Positions 36,567 through 46,122 are shown, numbered from the stretch's first letter. The stretch is 64,000 bases of DNA from Bacteroidota bacterium (GCA_018267215.1 JAFDYX010000015.1:1-64000); one strand, 5' to 3'. Program-made: numbers and translations. The notes: generated by a model not told the origin, from the sequence alone.

Positions 36567-37878
36567 ACATATAGCCATAGCCGGTGCCGGATTAGTGGGG
36601 TCGTTATTAGCCATTTACCTTGCTAAGCGCGGATACCGGGTTTCTGTTTTTGAGCGGAGAACAGATATGCGCAAAGTTACTGCCGACCGCGGCAGATCTA
36701 TTAACCTCGCGCTGAGCAACCGCGGGCTCCGCGCCTTGGAAGAGGTGGGCTTGGCAGATGAAATCCGCAGGGTGGCCATCCCCATGCATGGTCGCACCAT
36801 GCACAGCGTGAGTGGCAACCTCTCGTTTCAGCCTTATGGTAAACAAGGACAGTTCATCAATTCCATATCGCGCAGCAACCTCAATGTGGTGCTGATGAAC
36901 AAAGCCGAATCGCTCGGGGTACAGTTTTATTTTGAAAAGAGAGTAGCATCCGTTGATTTTGAAAAGACAGCGCTCCATTTTCAATCGCCCGATGACACAC
37001 CCATGATGTTTGATGCCATCATCGGTGCCGATGGCGGCTTTTCGGCAGTGCGCGGAGCGATGCAGGTAACAGACCGGTTTAATTATTCGCAACATTATAT
37101 TGAACATGGCTACAAAGAGTTAACGATCCCACCGGCAGAAGATGGATTTCAATTAGAAAAAAATTCTTTACACATCTGGCCGCGCGAAAGTTATATGCTC
37201 ATTGCGCTGCCAAACATTGACGGGAGCTTTACGTGCACGCTCTTTTTCCCTTTTGAAGGAAAACTTTCTTTTGACACCCTGCGCACACCCGATGAAGTCC
37301 GCTCATTTTTTCAACAGCAGTTTCCGGATGCCTGCCAACTTATGCCCACACTGGTTGATGATTTTTGCAACAACCCTACTGCCTCGCTGGTTACGGTAAA
37401 GTGTTTTCCGTGGGTAAAAAACAAAATACTCTTGATGGGCGATGCGGCACATGCCATCGTGCCTTTTTTTGGCCAGGGCATGAATGCCGGTTTTGAAGAT
37501 TGCCGCGTACTTAACCACCTACTCGACAAAAATGCCGATCAATTAGAAAATACATTTGCTGCTTTTCAGACAGAACGCAAACAACATACCGATGCCATCG
37601 CCCAACTGGCACTCGATAATTTTATTGAGATGCGCGACCTGGTAGGAGATGAAAAATTTTTGTTGAGAAAGAAAATTGAAGCCAAACTGCACGAGCTGTA
37701 CCCGGAAAAATGGATTCCGCTTTATTCGATGGTAACCTTTTATGAAGATACCGGGTATGCAGATGCCTTGTCAACAGGGCAAAGACAAAAACAAATTATG
37801 GACGAAGTGATGCAGACCCCGGACATAAAAACAAACTGGCCATCGTTGGATTTTGAAAAGATCGTGAGTAAATTGTAA
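36553..37878 (+). CDS. Kynurenine 3-monooxygenase
   Basis: 441-residue FAD monooxygenase that hydroxylates kynurenine with NADPH and O2. GAGLVGSLLAIYLAKRGYRVSVFERR (11-36) binds FAD; RSINLALSNRGLRAL is a signature of the kynurenine subgroup. IIGADGGFSAVR and GDAAHAIVPFFGQGMNAGFEDC are the other flavin motifs. The eukaryotic C-terminal membrane anchor is absent or much reduced, as in other bacterial enzymes. The gene overlaps kynU and is followed 2 nt later by the nucleoside phosphorylase. Confidence 0.95.
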   Translation: MRSHKHIAIAGAGLVGSLLAIYLAKRGYRVSVFERRTDMRKVTADRGRSINLALSNRGLRALEEVGLADEIRRVAIPMHGRTMHSVSGNLSFQPYGKQGQFINSISRSNLNVVLMNKAESLGVQFYFEKRVASVDFEKTALHFQSPDDTPMMFDAIIGADGGFSAVRGAMQVTDRFNYSQHYIEHGYKELTIPPAEDGFQLEKNSLHIWPRESYMLIALPNIDGSFTCTLFFPFEGKLSFDTLRTPDEVRSFFQQQFPDACQLMPTLVDDFCNNPTASLVTVKCFPWVKNKILLMGDAAHAIVPFFGQGMNAGFEDCRVLNHLLDKNADQLENTFAAFQTERKQHTDAIAQLALDNFIEMRDLVGDEKFLLRKKIEAKLHELYPEKWIPLYSMVTFYEDTGYADALSTGQRQKQIMDEVMQTPDIKTNWPSLDFEKIVSKL

Positions 37879-37880
37879 GC

Positions 37881-38738
37881 ATGCCCAAAATTTCGGAAAC
37901 CGATCTGATCCTCAATGCAGATGGCAGCGTGTATCACCTCAACCTGCTGCCTAAGCACATTAGCGATACCATTATTGCCGTGGGCGACCCCAGCCGTGTG
38001 TATATGGTGAGCCAGTTTTTTGATGAGGTAGAATTTGAAATGAATAAACGCGAGTTTATTACCCACATCGGGAAGTATAAAAACAAAAAAATTACTGTCA
38101 TCAGCACGGGCATAGGCACTGACAATGTTGAGATTTTTTTTAATGAATTAGATGCGCTGGTGAATGTGGATTTAAAAACACGCGAGCCGCGTTTGCGCAA
38201 AAAGAAATTGAAGGTCATCCGCATCGGCACCTCGGGGTCATTGCAGGAAGATGTGGCGGTGGGCACCTCTTTGGCCAGCGAATATGGCGTAGGCCTTGAT
38301 GCACTGATGAACTTTTATGACTTGCCGATGAATGATGATGAGGCCGGCCTTGCCCACGATTTGCAAAAAAAAATCAAGCTGCCTTTTATGCCTTATGTGG
38401 TGAAAGGATCAGACGAACTGCTTCAAAAAATCAGTTTTGACATGACGAAGGGCAACACTGTAACTACGCCCGGCTTCTACGCACCGCAAGGGCGCACGTT
38501 GCGCATTGAAGCACGTCTGCCTCATTTACTCGAAGATTTAAACTATTACCACAAAGGAGATTTTTGGCTTTCCAATTTTGAGATGGAAACTTCCGCCTAC
38601 TACGCGCTGGCACGCATGCTGGGGCACGAGGCGCTGAGCATAAGCGCCATCATGGCCAACCGCATCAAAAATAAGTTTGCAAAAAATGCCAACCGCATCA
38701 TGGAAAACCTGATCGAGAAAGTTCTTGAACGAATTTAA
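37881..38738 (+). CDS. Nucleoside phosphorylase family protein
   Basis: 285 residues of the PNP/UDP phosphorylase superfamily. The phosphate-binding GDPSRV (about 35-40), ISTGIGTDNVEI, RIGTSGSLQEDVAVGT and the nucleoside-site FEMETSAYYALARMLG are uridine-phosphorylase-like. A pyrimidine or purine substrate cannot be fixed. Bacteroidota often carry this variant, which has an insertion with KTREPRLRKKKLK between strands. It ends 10 nt before the convergent ribD gene. It is probably cotranscribed with kynU and the monooxygenase gene. Confidence 0.85.
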   Translation: MPKISETDLILNADGSVYHLNLLPKHISDTIIAVGDPSRVYMVSQFFDEVEFEMNKREFITHIGKYKNKKITVISTGIGTDNVEIFFNELDALVNVDLKTREPRLRKKKLKVIRIGTSGSLQEDVAVGTSLASEYGVGLDALMNFYDLPMNDDEAGLAHDLQKKIKLPFMPYVVKGSDELLQKISFDMTKGNTVTTPGFYAPQGRTLRIEARLPHLLEDLNYYHKGDFWLSNFEMETSAYYALARMLGHEALSISAIMANRIKNKFAKNANRIMENLIEKVLERI

Positions 38739-38748
38739 TTCTTGTTCG

Positions 38749-39777
38749 TCAGCTTAACGGAAAGAAAATCTCTAAACAATCATTTTCTATTTTTACTTCA
38801 TCAGTCAGGCGGCCTTTCAACTGAGGAGCCGCAATGCCTTTTTCAAATTTTCTGGTGGAGGTAAACACCCGGGCTTCATCCCAAAGATTTGAGTTAATGA
38901 ATAACTGAAGCGTTTGCGCTCCGCCTTCCACTATAACAGACTGTATATTTTGCGCAGCCAAATCTTTTACCATCTGATGGATAAAATCTTTTTCATCTAA
39001 CCGGATAAACAGAAGGTTGGGCTGCACTTCATGTTTCAACACATTGTAACAAATTGTTTTTACCTGTTGATCAAAAAGCTGTAGGCGCGGGCTCAATCTT
39101 AAAAACCGGTCTATGACAATGCGCGTAGGGTTTCGCCCCGACCAATTGCGAACGGTGAGGCCGGGGTTATCGTGCGAGGCTGTTTTTGTTCCCACCAATA
39201 CGGCATCTTCTTCACTTCGCCATTTGTGCACCAGCGCGCGCGATGAATCGTTGCTAATCCATTTCGATTCATAATTTTTTTGTGCGATGAAACCATCTTC
39301 GGTTTGTGCCCACTTTAAAATGATGTAAGGCCATTGCTTTTCCATGAACGTAAAAAAGCGTTTGTTTAATTCTCGTCCTTCTTTTTCTAAAACTCCAACA
39401 CTTACTTCAATGCCGGCCTCTTTTAGTTTTTTAATCCCGTTACCGGCTACCAAAGGGTTGCTGTCCACATTGGCGATCACCACTTTTTTAATTTGATGGC
39501 GCATGATCAGATCAACACACGGAGGAGTTTTGCCGACATGCGAGCAGGGTTCCAAGTTCACATAAACAGTACTTTCTTTTAGAAGCGATTTGTTGTTGAC
39601 AGATTCGATGGCATTGACTTCTGCATGGGCTTCGCCATATTTCTTGTGCCAGCCCTCGCCAATGATGGTATGATCATGCACCACCACGCATCCCACGCGC
39701 GGATTAGGGCTGACATGGCCAATTCCTGATTTTGCCAATTCCAGGCAGCGCAGCATGAAAAATTCATCGGGTGTCAT
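38749..39777 (-). CDS. ribD: Bifunctional diaminohydroxyphosphoribosylaminopyrimidine deaminase / 5-amino-6-(5-phosphoribosylamino)uracil reductase
   Basis: 342 residues performing two riboflavin steps. The N-terminal CDA-like deaminase domain has zinc ligands in HAEVNAI and EPCSHVGKTPPC. The C-terminal reductase domain begins near 148 with ILKWAQTEDGFIA and carries the NADPH and substrate motifs DAVLVGTKTASHDNP, LTVRNW and VIVEGGAQTLQ. Length is slightly short but both domains are complete. It is divergent from prmC, and the two start regions overlap or nearly touch. Confidence 0.95.
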   Translation of the reverse strand: MTPDEFFMLRCLELAKSGIGHVSPNPRVGCVVVHDHTIIGEGWHKKYGEAHAEVNAIESVNNKSLLKESTVYVNLEPCSHVGKTPPCVDLIMRHQIKKVVIANVDSNPLVAGNGIKKLKEAGIEVSVGVLEKEGRELNKRFFTFMEKQWPYIILKWAQTEDGFIAQKNYESKWISNDSSRALVHKWRSEEDAVLVGTKTASHDNPGLTVRNWSGRNPTRIVIDRFLRLSPRLQLFDQQVKTICYNVLKHEVQPNLLFIRLDEKDFIHQMVKDLAAQNIQSVIVEGGAQTLQLFINSNLWDEARVFTSTRKFEKGIAAPQLKGRLTDEVKIENDCLEIFFPLS

Positions 39778-39800
39778 CTGCTTTTATTATCATTGCAAAG

Positions 39801-40640
39801 ATGAAGGGGAAGATGGCCAATTCCAAAATAGTTTTTGATTCAATCCTATCTCAGCTGACTGAAATAGATAGCGCGGAAGCGTATGCGATGGCCGCACTTT
39901 TATTGTGGCACGACTACCGGCTTTCGCTGAGCCAAATCCTATCCGGTAAAGAAATTGTGCCAAAAGATTATTCAGAAATTATTTCACGGATCAATCAGCA
40001 CGAGCCTATTCAATACATTTTGGGAGAAGCAGATTTTTATGGCCGCACATTCATCGTCAACCCTTCTGTACTGATACCCCGGCCAGAAACCGAGCTGCTG
40101 ATTGCAGAAATAAAAAAATACAATTTGCCCTCTCCCAAAATTTTAGATGTAGGCACGGGCAGCGGATGTATCGCCATTACTTTGAAAAAAGAAATACCCT
40201 CCGCGCAAGTGTATGCGCTGGACGTGAGCGCAGAAGCATTGCGTATAGCCAAAGTAAATGCCGCTAGGCTTCAGGCAGACATTCATTTTTTACACAACGA
40301 TTTTTTGAAACATGACTTGTTCATTAGTGAGGTAGATATATTGGTGAGCAATCCGCCCTATGTGGCTAAAGCAGAACAAAATTTAATGAAGGAAAATGTA
40401 CTGCACTACGAACCACACCTCGCCCTTTTTGTTGCCGACAGCAATCCACTTATTTTTTATCAATCCATAGCAGAAAAAAGCAAAGACCTGCTGAAACCCA
40501 ACGGAAAAATTTTTGTGGAGATAAACGAAAAATTTGGAGCTGAAGTAAAACAATTATTTGAACAAGCCGGATTTGTTCAAACAAAAATTGTGAAAGACAT
40601 AGATAGTAAAGACCGTGTCGTAATGGCAAGCCGCCATTAG
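39801..40640 (+). CDS. prmC: Peptide chain release factor N5-glutamine methyltransferase
   Basis: 279 residues from the ATG at 39801; the frame is open back to a GTG at 39771 inside the ribD start, and an ATG at 39813 is a third option. PrmC/HemK methylates the GGQ glutamine of RF1 and RF2. The N-terminal helical domain precedes the SAM motif ILDVGTGSGCIAI (about 114-126) and the catalytic NPPYV motif near 184, preceded by DILVS. RPETE upstream of the SAM motif is the usual substrate-domain signature. The 4-nt overlap with the convergent ATP-grasp-like gene is at its 3' end. Confidence 0.93.
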   Translation: MKGKMANSKIVFDSILSQLTEIDSAEAYAMAALLLWHDYRLSLSQILSGKEIVPKDYSEIISRINQHEPIQYILGEADFYGRTFIVNPSVLIPRPETELLIAEIKKYNLPSPKILDVGTGSGCIAITLKKEIPSAQVYALDVSAEALRIAKVNAARLQADIHFLHNDFLKHDLFISEVDILVSNPPYVAKAEQNLMKENVLHYEPHLALFVADSNPLIFYQSIAEKSKDLLKPNGKIFVEINEKFGAEVKQLFEQAGFVQTKIVKDIDSKDRVVMASRH

Positions 40641-41833
40641 TCGGGCTCGAAGAAACATACCGATCCGCCCACCCAGGTTTTATCTTTATTAAATTTTACT
40701 CCGATCATCTCTCCCCGGCTCAGACGTGCCAGGTTAGTAACCAGAACAGGCCGGGGCTTGTTTTCTTCCCACACAAAAAGTAAACGGATTTCTGTTTTTA
40801 CCAAGCCGTCAGGTGCCTGAATGACGGGCTCATATTGAATTTTTCGTTGCAACAAAAAATTCTCTCGTTCCGAAACCGGAATAGACTCAAGATCAGATTG
40901 CTTTACATGAAAAATTACTCCGGCTCCTGAAAAAGAGAACAGTGGTTTTAATACATAATTTTCGAGGTCGGCAGGAAACGATTGGTAGTCGCTCAAAAAT
41001 TTACATTCTGGAACGAACGGACTTTTCAGAAAAGGCATAGTGAACTTGCTGATTCGAAAAAACCAGTTGGGATGGCCGGCCCACTCTACCTCTACATCCT
41101 CTGTCAAATTAAATTGAAGTTGGAGATCTTTTCGTTTGATGAGCTCATCAAATATCACCCGGTTGTATATGCGTTCGATTAAAATTTTTTGTCCATTCTT
41201 TAGATAATACAGTTTTCTTCCTTCCCGTTTTACATCAGCAATATCTACCGGGGCAACGCCCGTCATTTGTTGGGAGATCAGAAAATCTACGGCTGTATTT
41301 TGCTTCATGGGCTCAATCTCCAGTAACACCACATGCTCAGCATCGTGGCCGCCCAGCATAATTTTTTTTATCAGTTGCTGATAATCGCTTCGCGTTAATT
41401 CAAAATGATTGAAATAGTTTTCGGGAACAGAAAAATGTTCTCTGTACTTGGCAGCTAAAAAATCTTGCCATCCAAACAAAGAAGGAAATCCCTGCATTTC
41501 GATCAGCTGCGGCTCCAACTCTCCTGCCTGATTTTTTACAACGGCAAAATCCAGTGCCAGAAAATGAGTATGATTGGTTTCGTGCGGAACAAACAAATTT
41601 TTTGGAATAGCCCGCTCGGTTATTTTTTTAAAATTATCTGTGGTAATAAAATCAATAATCTGTTCGGAAGCAGCCAGTAATTTTTTTTTGAAATGCCGAC
41701 TGACAAAAACCGGGCTTTCGGCAACCCGGAATGGAACAATGTGGTGAGCAGATGAGTTGAGATCAGATAAAAAAAGTTGATATTCTTTTTCGGAAAATGA
41801 AGCATTGTACGAATGGCGCGCGGAGGTGATCAT
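40637..41833 (-). CDS. ATP-grasp-like ligase of unknown substrate
   Basis: 398 residues. The C-terminal half has the look of an ATP-grasp domain: YVLKPLFSFSGAGVIFHV (nucleotide-binding strand and glycine-rich loop, near 290-307), LLQRKIQYEPV (hinge), KTEIRLLFVWE (metal and catalytic strand) and LARLSRGEMIGVKFN. The N-terminal half resembles a pre-ATP-grasp domain with conserved ALDF and LIEMQGFPSLFGW. The family would ligate a carboxylate to an amine or amino acid. It overlaps its partner, a class I glutamine amidotransferase, by 4 nt (ATGA), suggesting a two-component amide-forming enzyme. Substrate unknown; the fold call is from motifs only. Confidence 0.6.
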   Translation of the reverse strand: MITSARHSYNASFSEKEYQLFLSDLNSSAHHIVPFRVAESPVFVSRHFKKKLLAASEQIIDFITTDNFKKITERAIPKNLFVPHETNHTHFLALDFAVVKNQAGELEPQLIEMQGFPSLFGWQDFLAAKYREHFSVPENYFNHFELTRSDYQQLIKKIMLGGHDAEHVVLLEIEPMKQNTAVDFLISQQMTGVAPVDIADVKREGRKLYYLKNGQKILIERIYNRVIFDELIKRKDLQLQFNLTEDVEVEWAGHPNWFFRISKFTMPFLKSPFVPECKFLSDYQSFPADLENYVLKPLFSFSGAGVIFHVKQSDLESIPVSERENFLLQRKIQYEPVIQAPDGLVKTEIRLLFVWEENKPRPVLVTNLARLSRGEMIGVKFNKDKTWVGGSVCFFEPD

Positions 41834-42648
41834 ACCATTTGGGGTTGATGGCTCTTCATAGCATAACGCAAAAATTTAGGTAAAACAGTGTGCTGCGTTA
41901 ATTTGATTTTGTCTGGATCGTTCAACATTTGCAACATTTGATAATATTTTTTTTCACCGTGCCGTCCGATAACCATATTTTTTTTGTCTTCGCGAAGTAA
42001 GTATAAATGCATGCCATGGCTGTCTGCTTCGGGGTGAAACTGTGTACCTATGATGTGGGTATTGAACCGGAGTGCCATCACCGCGCGTTCAAAAGGTATC
42101 AGCGGCCGTTCTTTTTCAATGCAAAGAATACTGCCGCCCGTGGCCTGTATTTTGTGCAAGTCCGGTTGTATGATTTGGTAATCGCGCGAGTCGATGGCGT
42201 AAAATGGATTGCTAAGTCCGCGTAAGAAGGGCTCGTGCTCTCCAGCCTTGGTTTTATGCATGGGCATCACCCCAAACGAAGTGCTCTTTCTTTTAGTTAC
42301 TTTGGCCAATCCATAATACCGGCAGAAAATTTGTGCGGAGTGACAAATTAAAAAGACAGGTTTGGGTTGTTGGGGGTGTTCCCGATTGTGTTTTAAGATG
42401 GCATCCATTAAGCCGAAATAATTTTGTTCCCATACCGACCCTTCACTAGTCAGCGGGCTTCCCGGCCCGCCCGATGAAATGTAGGCATCAAAACTCATGT
42501 CTGCTATTTCATTTTTTAAACGGACGTCAAAAATCTGGTAGGATAGAGAAAGATTTTCTTCTGACCGGAATCTTTCAATGATCTCTATAATTCCGCGCAT
42601 CCCCTCGTTGGGTTCGCCTTCGTACAAATCGAGGATAGCAATTTTCAT
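41830..42648 (-). CDS. Class I glutamine amidotransferase-like protein
   Basis: 272 residues from the ATG at 42648 (the frame runs back to 42684, but MKIAILDLYEGEPN is the natural start). SSGGPGSPL at about 59-66 forms the oxyanion strand. Cys102 in FLICHSAQ is the presumed nucleophile, with Ser where most family members have Gly. His205 and Glu207 in GTQFHPEAD complete the triad. It resembles GMP synthase-like amidotransferases, but the long C-terminal tail (about 225-272) with GRHGEKKYYQML is unusual. Expected to supply ammonia to the overlapping ATP-grasp-like protein. A promoter box lies at 42663. Confidence 0.78.
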   Translation of the reverse strand: MKIAILDLYEGEPNEGMRGIIEIIERFRSEENLSLSYQIFDVRLKNEIADMSFDAYISSGGPGSPLTSEGSVWEQNYFGLMDAILKHNREHPQQPKPVFLICHSAQIFCRYYGLAKVTKRKSTSFGVMPMHKTKAGEHEPFLRGLSNPFYAIDSRDYQIIQPDLHKIQATGGSILCIEKERPLIPFERAVMALRFNTHIIGTQFHPEADSHGMHLYLLREDKKNMVIGRHGEKKYYQMLQMLNDPDKIKLTQHTVLPKFLRYAMKSHQPQMV

Positions 42649-42662
42649 CTGAATACTGTACG

Positions 42663-42670
42663 CAAAGATA
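42663..42670 (-). promoter_or_regulatory. -7 promoter box of the amidotransferase/ATP-grasp pair
   Basis: Read on the minus strand this is TATCTTTG, a perfect TAnnTTTG, 14 nt upstream of the ATG at 42648. Confidence 0.55.
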
Positions 42671-42806
42671 CGGTTCTGGTACAAAAGTTTATCATGCCGT
42701 GTGATATAGAAACAATAGGTAGGTAAAACATAGAATTTACAATCTATTCGTCACAGGTTGAAATTACATTCCTATATTTTGATAGCTTTAAGGGTTGGGA
42801 TGAATC

Positions 42807-43559
42807 ATGCTTTCAGTTTTTTCTACACTCACTTCAGAAGGATGGATATTGGTACTATCGGTGGCTTTGCTGCTGGGCATGGCCAAAACCGGTGTGCATG
42901 GTGCGGGCATGCTCTCGGTGCCGTTGCTGGCCATCGCCTTTGGCGGAAAAATTTCGAGCGGACTGATGCTGCCCATGTTGCTGGTGGCCGATGTGTTTGG
43001 TGTTTTTTATTATCACCGCCATGCGTCATTTCAACAACTGAAAACTTTATTTCCGTGGGCAGCGCTGGGAGTAATTGTTGGGAGTATTGCCGGCAACTAT
43101 ATTGATGATGGCGCTTTTCGCGTCATCATGGCTGCCACCATTTTCATTAGCCTGACCATCATGATCTGGATGGAGTTGGGCGGTAGAGAAAAAATTCCCG
43201 ACAGTATTTATTTGGGTATGCTGGCCGGGTTTCTGGGAGGCTTTACGTCCATGATAGGCAATCTGGCGGGCACAGTCATGGCCGTTTATTTTTTGAGTAT
43301 GCGCCTGTCTAAAAATAATTTTATCGGTACCACCGCCTGGTTTTTTATGGTGATGAACTGGTTTAAGGTGCCGTTTCATGCCTGGCTCTGGCACACCATC
43401 ACAAAAGACTCTTGGCTATTTGCCTTAATGCTCACTCCGGTCATTTTGCTCGGTGCTTTTGCAGGCATTGGGCTGGTAAAAAAAATGAGCGACAAAACCT
43501 ATCGCTGGTTTATTGTAGCCATGACGCTGGTAGCAGCCATCGTCATGGTGCTGAAGTAG
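42807..43559 (+). CDS. TauE/SafE family sulfite/organosulfonate exporter-like permease
   Basis: 250-residue membrane protein with seven to eight predicted helices in two repeated halves. The first half begins with LSVALLLGMAKTGVHGAGMLSVPLLA, matching the TSUP/TauE motif GxxxxKTG; the second half has GMLAGFLGGFTSMIGNLAGTVMAVYFL. Members export sulfite, sulfoacetate or other small anions. The substrate is not known here, and no sulfur-oxidation genes are near; the arylsulfotransferase gene is 39 kb away. Confidence 0.88.
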   Translation: MLSVFSTLTSEGWILVLSVALLLGMAKTGVHGAGMLSVPLLAIAFGGKISSGLMLPMLLVADVFGVFYYHRHASFQQLKTLFPWAALGVIVGSIAGNYIDDGAFRVIMAATIFISLTIMIWMELGGREKIPDSIYLGMLAGFLGGFTSMIGNLAGTVMAVYFLSMRLSKNNFIGTTAWFFMVMNWFKVPFHAWLWHTITKDSWLFALMLTPVILLGAFAGIGLVKKMSDKTYRWFIVAMTLVAAIVMVLK

Positions 43560-43667
43560 GTGTAACCTGTCCGCCCAACTATGTCTATATTATTTATGGA
43601 CTAAAATTATACGACATGCTTGGTAGGTTTTTTTGTTTTGCCTACTTTCAATCCCACAAAAAAAATT

Positions 43668-46115
43668 ATGAAAAAAATAACCACCATCTTGCTCCTCTTT
43701 ACGAGCTGTGTAAGTTCATTGCTGGCACAAACAGACAAACAACTAAAACAAGACATCCGCAGCACCGGCTATGTACACACTCCGCTGCCGCTGGATTACA
43801 GCAAATCATTTGAAACCTTCGGCCTTACCAAAAAGGTATTGGCTTCCGACATGCTTTGCGACATGGAAGACCTTGCTCCCTGGTCGCACAAAGGCTTTGG
43901 CAGTATGCGGCTTACCAACGAGCGGAGCAAGTCAGGCAAAAAAAGTTTGCGACTGGTTTCCCAAACCACCAACCCGGATTTTTTGAAATGGGGCATTGGC
44001 TTAGGCACTTCTATGGCAAGCTATGACATAGAAGGCAGCAACTGGGAAAAATATAACCGCCTGCATTTTTACATCTACCCCAACTGCGAAGGCGCGCGCA
44101 GTATCTATCTCAATTTATACATTGAAAACAGCGGAAAGATAAAAGTGCCGGATAAATATGAGCGCGAAGGAATCCACGAAATAAATCTGATCAACGGACA
44201 GTGGAACGAATGTTTTGTGGAAATGACCGAGTTGCCACGCGACATGGTAACGAAACTGTCATTTGCTATCGAAATATTTGGCAAAGAGCGCACCATGGGC
44301 GACTCGCTTAAATTTGATATTGACGCTGTCTCCCTGCAAACTGTTGAAAACCCGGAAACTGTTAGCGGCTGGGTGCCGGCACAAAACCGCATCATCTACT
44401 CTACTTCCGGCTATGGTGTAGAGAGCGAAAAGTCGGCTATCGTGCGGGTAAAAAACCATGCCGGTAAATTTCAGTTGATAGATCAGGCCACCCGCGCTGT
44501 GGCTTATCAGGGAAACATAGCTGCGGTAAAAACCGCTATCGGAAATTTTGAAACACTGGATTTCAGTAACTTCAAAAAAGAAGGGCAATATGTTATCCGG
44601 GTAGGCGATGTCAGCAGCCAACCCTTTTCTATCAACAAAAATATTTGGGAAAATTCTGCGTGGCGGATGCTGAACTATATTTTTTGCGAACGGTGCGGCT
44701 ACCCCATCCCCGGCAAACATGGCGCTTGCCATGCAGATCTCCATGCTGTTTATCAAGGAAAAATATTTCCGTTTAACGGAGGCTGGCACGATGCAGCCGA
44801 TATGTCGCAGCAGGTTTTACAATCGGGCGAAATGGCGTATGGCGTACTCGAGATGGCCCGCAAAGCAAAAGAAAATGGCAATACTGATTTGCACAACCGA
44901 CTAATTGAAGAAGCCGAGTGGGGTATTGATTGCTTGCTCAAAGCAAGGCTTGGCGATGGATACCGCGCCCAAACGTGGGGCACCAATTTATGGACGGATG
45001 GATTTATTGGCACGAAAGACGATTCATCCCGCAGAAGGCAAGTACATGTGCATAATCGGGCTTTCGAAAATTTCGTTTTTGCCGGCATTGAAGCCTACGC
45101 CTCCATGACTATTGATAATGACAACATACTGAAAGAGAACTTGCGCAAAGTGGCCATAGAAGATTTTGCCTTCGCCAAAAAACGATTTGATGATTTAGGG
45201 TTCAATGACCTGAGCAGCATTGGTGGCGGAGGCGACCACGCAGCGATGGCTTCTAACAGCCAATATGCCGCCAACCTTTCTTTTGCCGCCAGCCTGTTAT
45301 ACAAATTAACGGGCGATATGTATTATGCCAATGAGGCTGCCAAGGCCATACAATATACTTTGCAATGCCAGCGCACCGAACCGCTGAACGATGCCAACAA
45401 AATAAGCGGCTTCTTCTATCGCGACCTGAATAAAAAATCTATCGTGCACTTCACCCATCAATCCAGAGATCAGGTATTTATGCAGGCGCTGACATCTCTT
45501 TGCGAAACACAACCCAACCACCCCGACTACAAAAAATGGGAGGCTTCCATCAAATTGTATGGCGATTATCTTAAAAAAATATTCCGGTATGTGCAGCCTT
45601 ACGGATTGGTGCCGAGCGGTGTGTACAATATTAACGAAGTGAAAGACTCAATTAATTTTTACAAAGTACAGGTAGGTGTCTTCCGCGGTGCCGCCAAAGA
45701 CTACAAAGAGCAACTGGAAAACGGATTTAAACTGGACGATGAACATTACTTGCGTGTGTTTCCGGTTTGGTTTTCGTTCAAAGGAAATGCTGCCGTTCAA
45801 CTTTCTACGGGCAAGGCGGCTGCTTTGTGCGGTAAGTTCTTAAAAGATAAAGAGTTGGTAAACATAGCCGAGCAGCAACTCTTTTGGATTGTGGGCAAAA
45901 ACCCTTTTGGCCAATCGTATGTGTGGGGCGAAGGCAGCAATTACCCCCAACTCTATACGGCTTTGCCGGGCGAAACCGTTGGAGCGATCCCGGTAGGTAT
46001 GCAGTCGCGGTTTAATGAAGACACACCCTACTGGCCGCAATTTAATACCGCTACCTACAAGGAAGTGTGGGTAGCACCGGCCGCGAGATGGATGTCGTTG
46101 ATTGCAGAGTTTTAA
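43668..46115 (+). CDS. Secreted glycoside hydrolase family 9 (endoglucanase-type)
   Basis: 815 residues from the ATG at 43668, where a clean signal peptide starts (MKKITTILLLFTSCVSSLLA); the frame is open back to 43620. A beta-rich N-terminal domain of about 220 residues, possibly a carbohydrate-binding module, is followed by an Ig-like cellulase N-terminal domain (about 245-330) and the (alpha/alpha)6 GH9 domain. The catalytic Asp pair lies in GGWHDAADMS (about 375), and the acid Glu near 797 in TATYKEVWVAPAARWM. GKNPFGQSYVWGEG is a family signature. It probably attacks beta-glucans or related polymers outside the cell. Terminators follow immediately. Confidence 0.9.
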   Translation: MKKITTILLLFTSCVSSLLAQTDKQLKQDIRSTGYVHTPLPLDYSKSFETFGLTKKVLASDMLCDMEDLAPWSHKGFGSMRLTNERSKSGKKSLRLVSQTTNPDFLKWGIGLGTSMASYDIEGSNWEKYNRLHFYIYPNCEGARSIYLNLYIENSGKIKVPDKYEREGIHEINLINGQWNECFVEMTELPRDMVTKLSFAIEIFGKERTMGDSLKFDIDAVSLQTVENPETVSGWVPAQNRIIYSTSGYGVESEKSAIVRVKNHAGKFQLIDQATRAVAYQGNIAAVKTAIGNFETLDFSNFKKEGQYVIRVGDVSSQPFSINKNIWENSAWRMLNYIFCERCGYPIPGKHGACHADLHAVYQGKIFPFNGGWHDAADMSQQVLQSGEMAYGVLEMARKAKENGNTDLHNRLIEEAEWGIDCLLKARLGDGYRAQTWGTNLWTDGFIGTKDDSSRRRQVHVHNRAFENFVFAGIEAYASMTIDNDNILKENLRKVAIEDFAFAKKRFDDLGFNDLSSIGGGGDHAAMASNSQYAANLSFAASLLYKLTGDMYYANEAAKAIQYTLQCQRTEPLNDANKISGFFYRDLNKKSIVHFTHQSRDQVFMQALTSLCETQPNHPDYKKWEASIKLYGDYLKKIFRYVQPYGLVPSGVYNINEVKDSINFYKVQVGVFRGAAKDYKEQLENGFKLDDEHYLRVFPVWFSFKGNAAVQLSTGKAAALCGKFLKDKELVNIAEQQLFWIVGKNPFGQSYVWGEGSNYPQLYTALPGETVGAIPVGMQSRFNEDTPYWPQFNTATYKEVWVAPAARWMSLIAEF

Positions 46116-46122
46116 CAAAATA

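Noticed and set aside
42758-43105. A 115-codon frame before the TauE-like gene
   Set aside because: It overlaps the permease gene in another frame; the permease frame shows family motifs and membrane segments.
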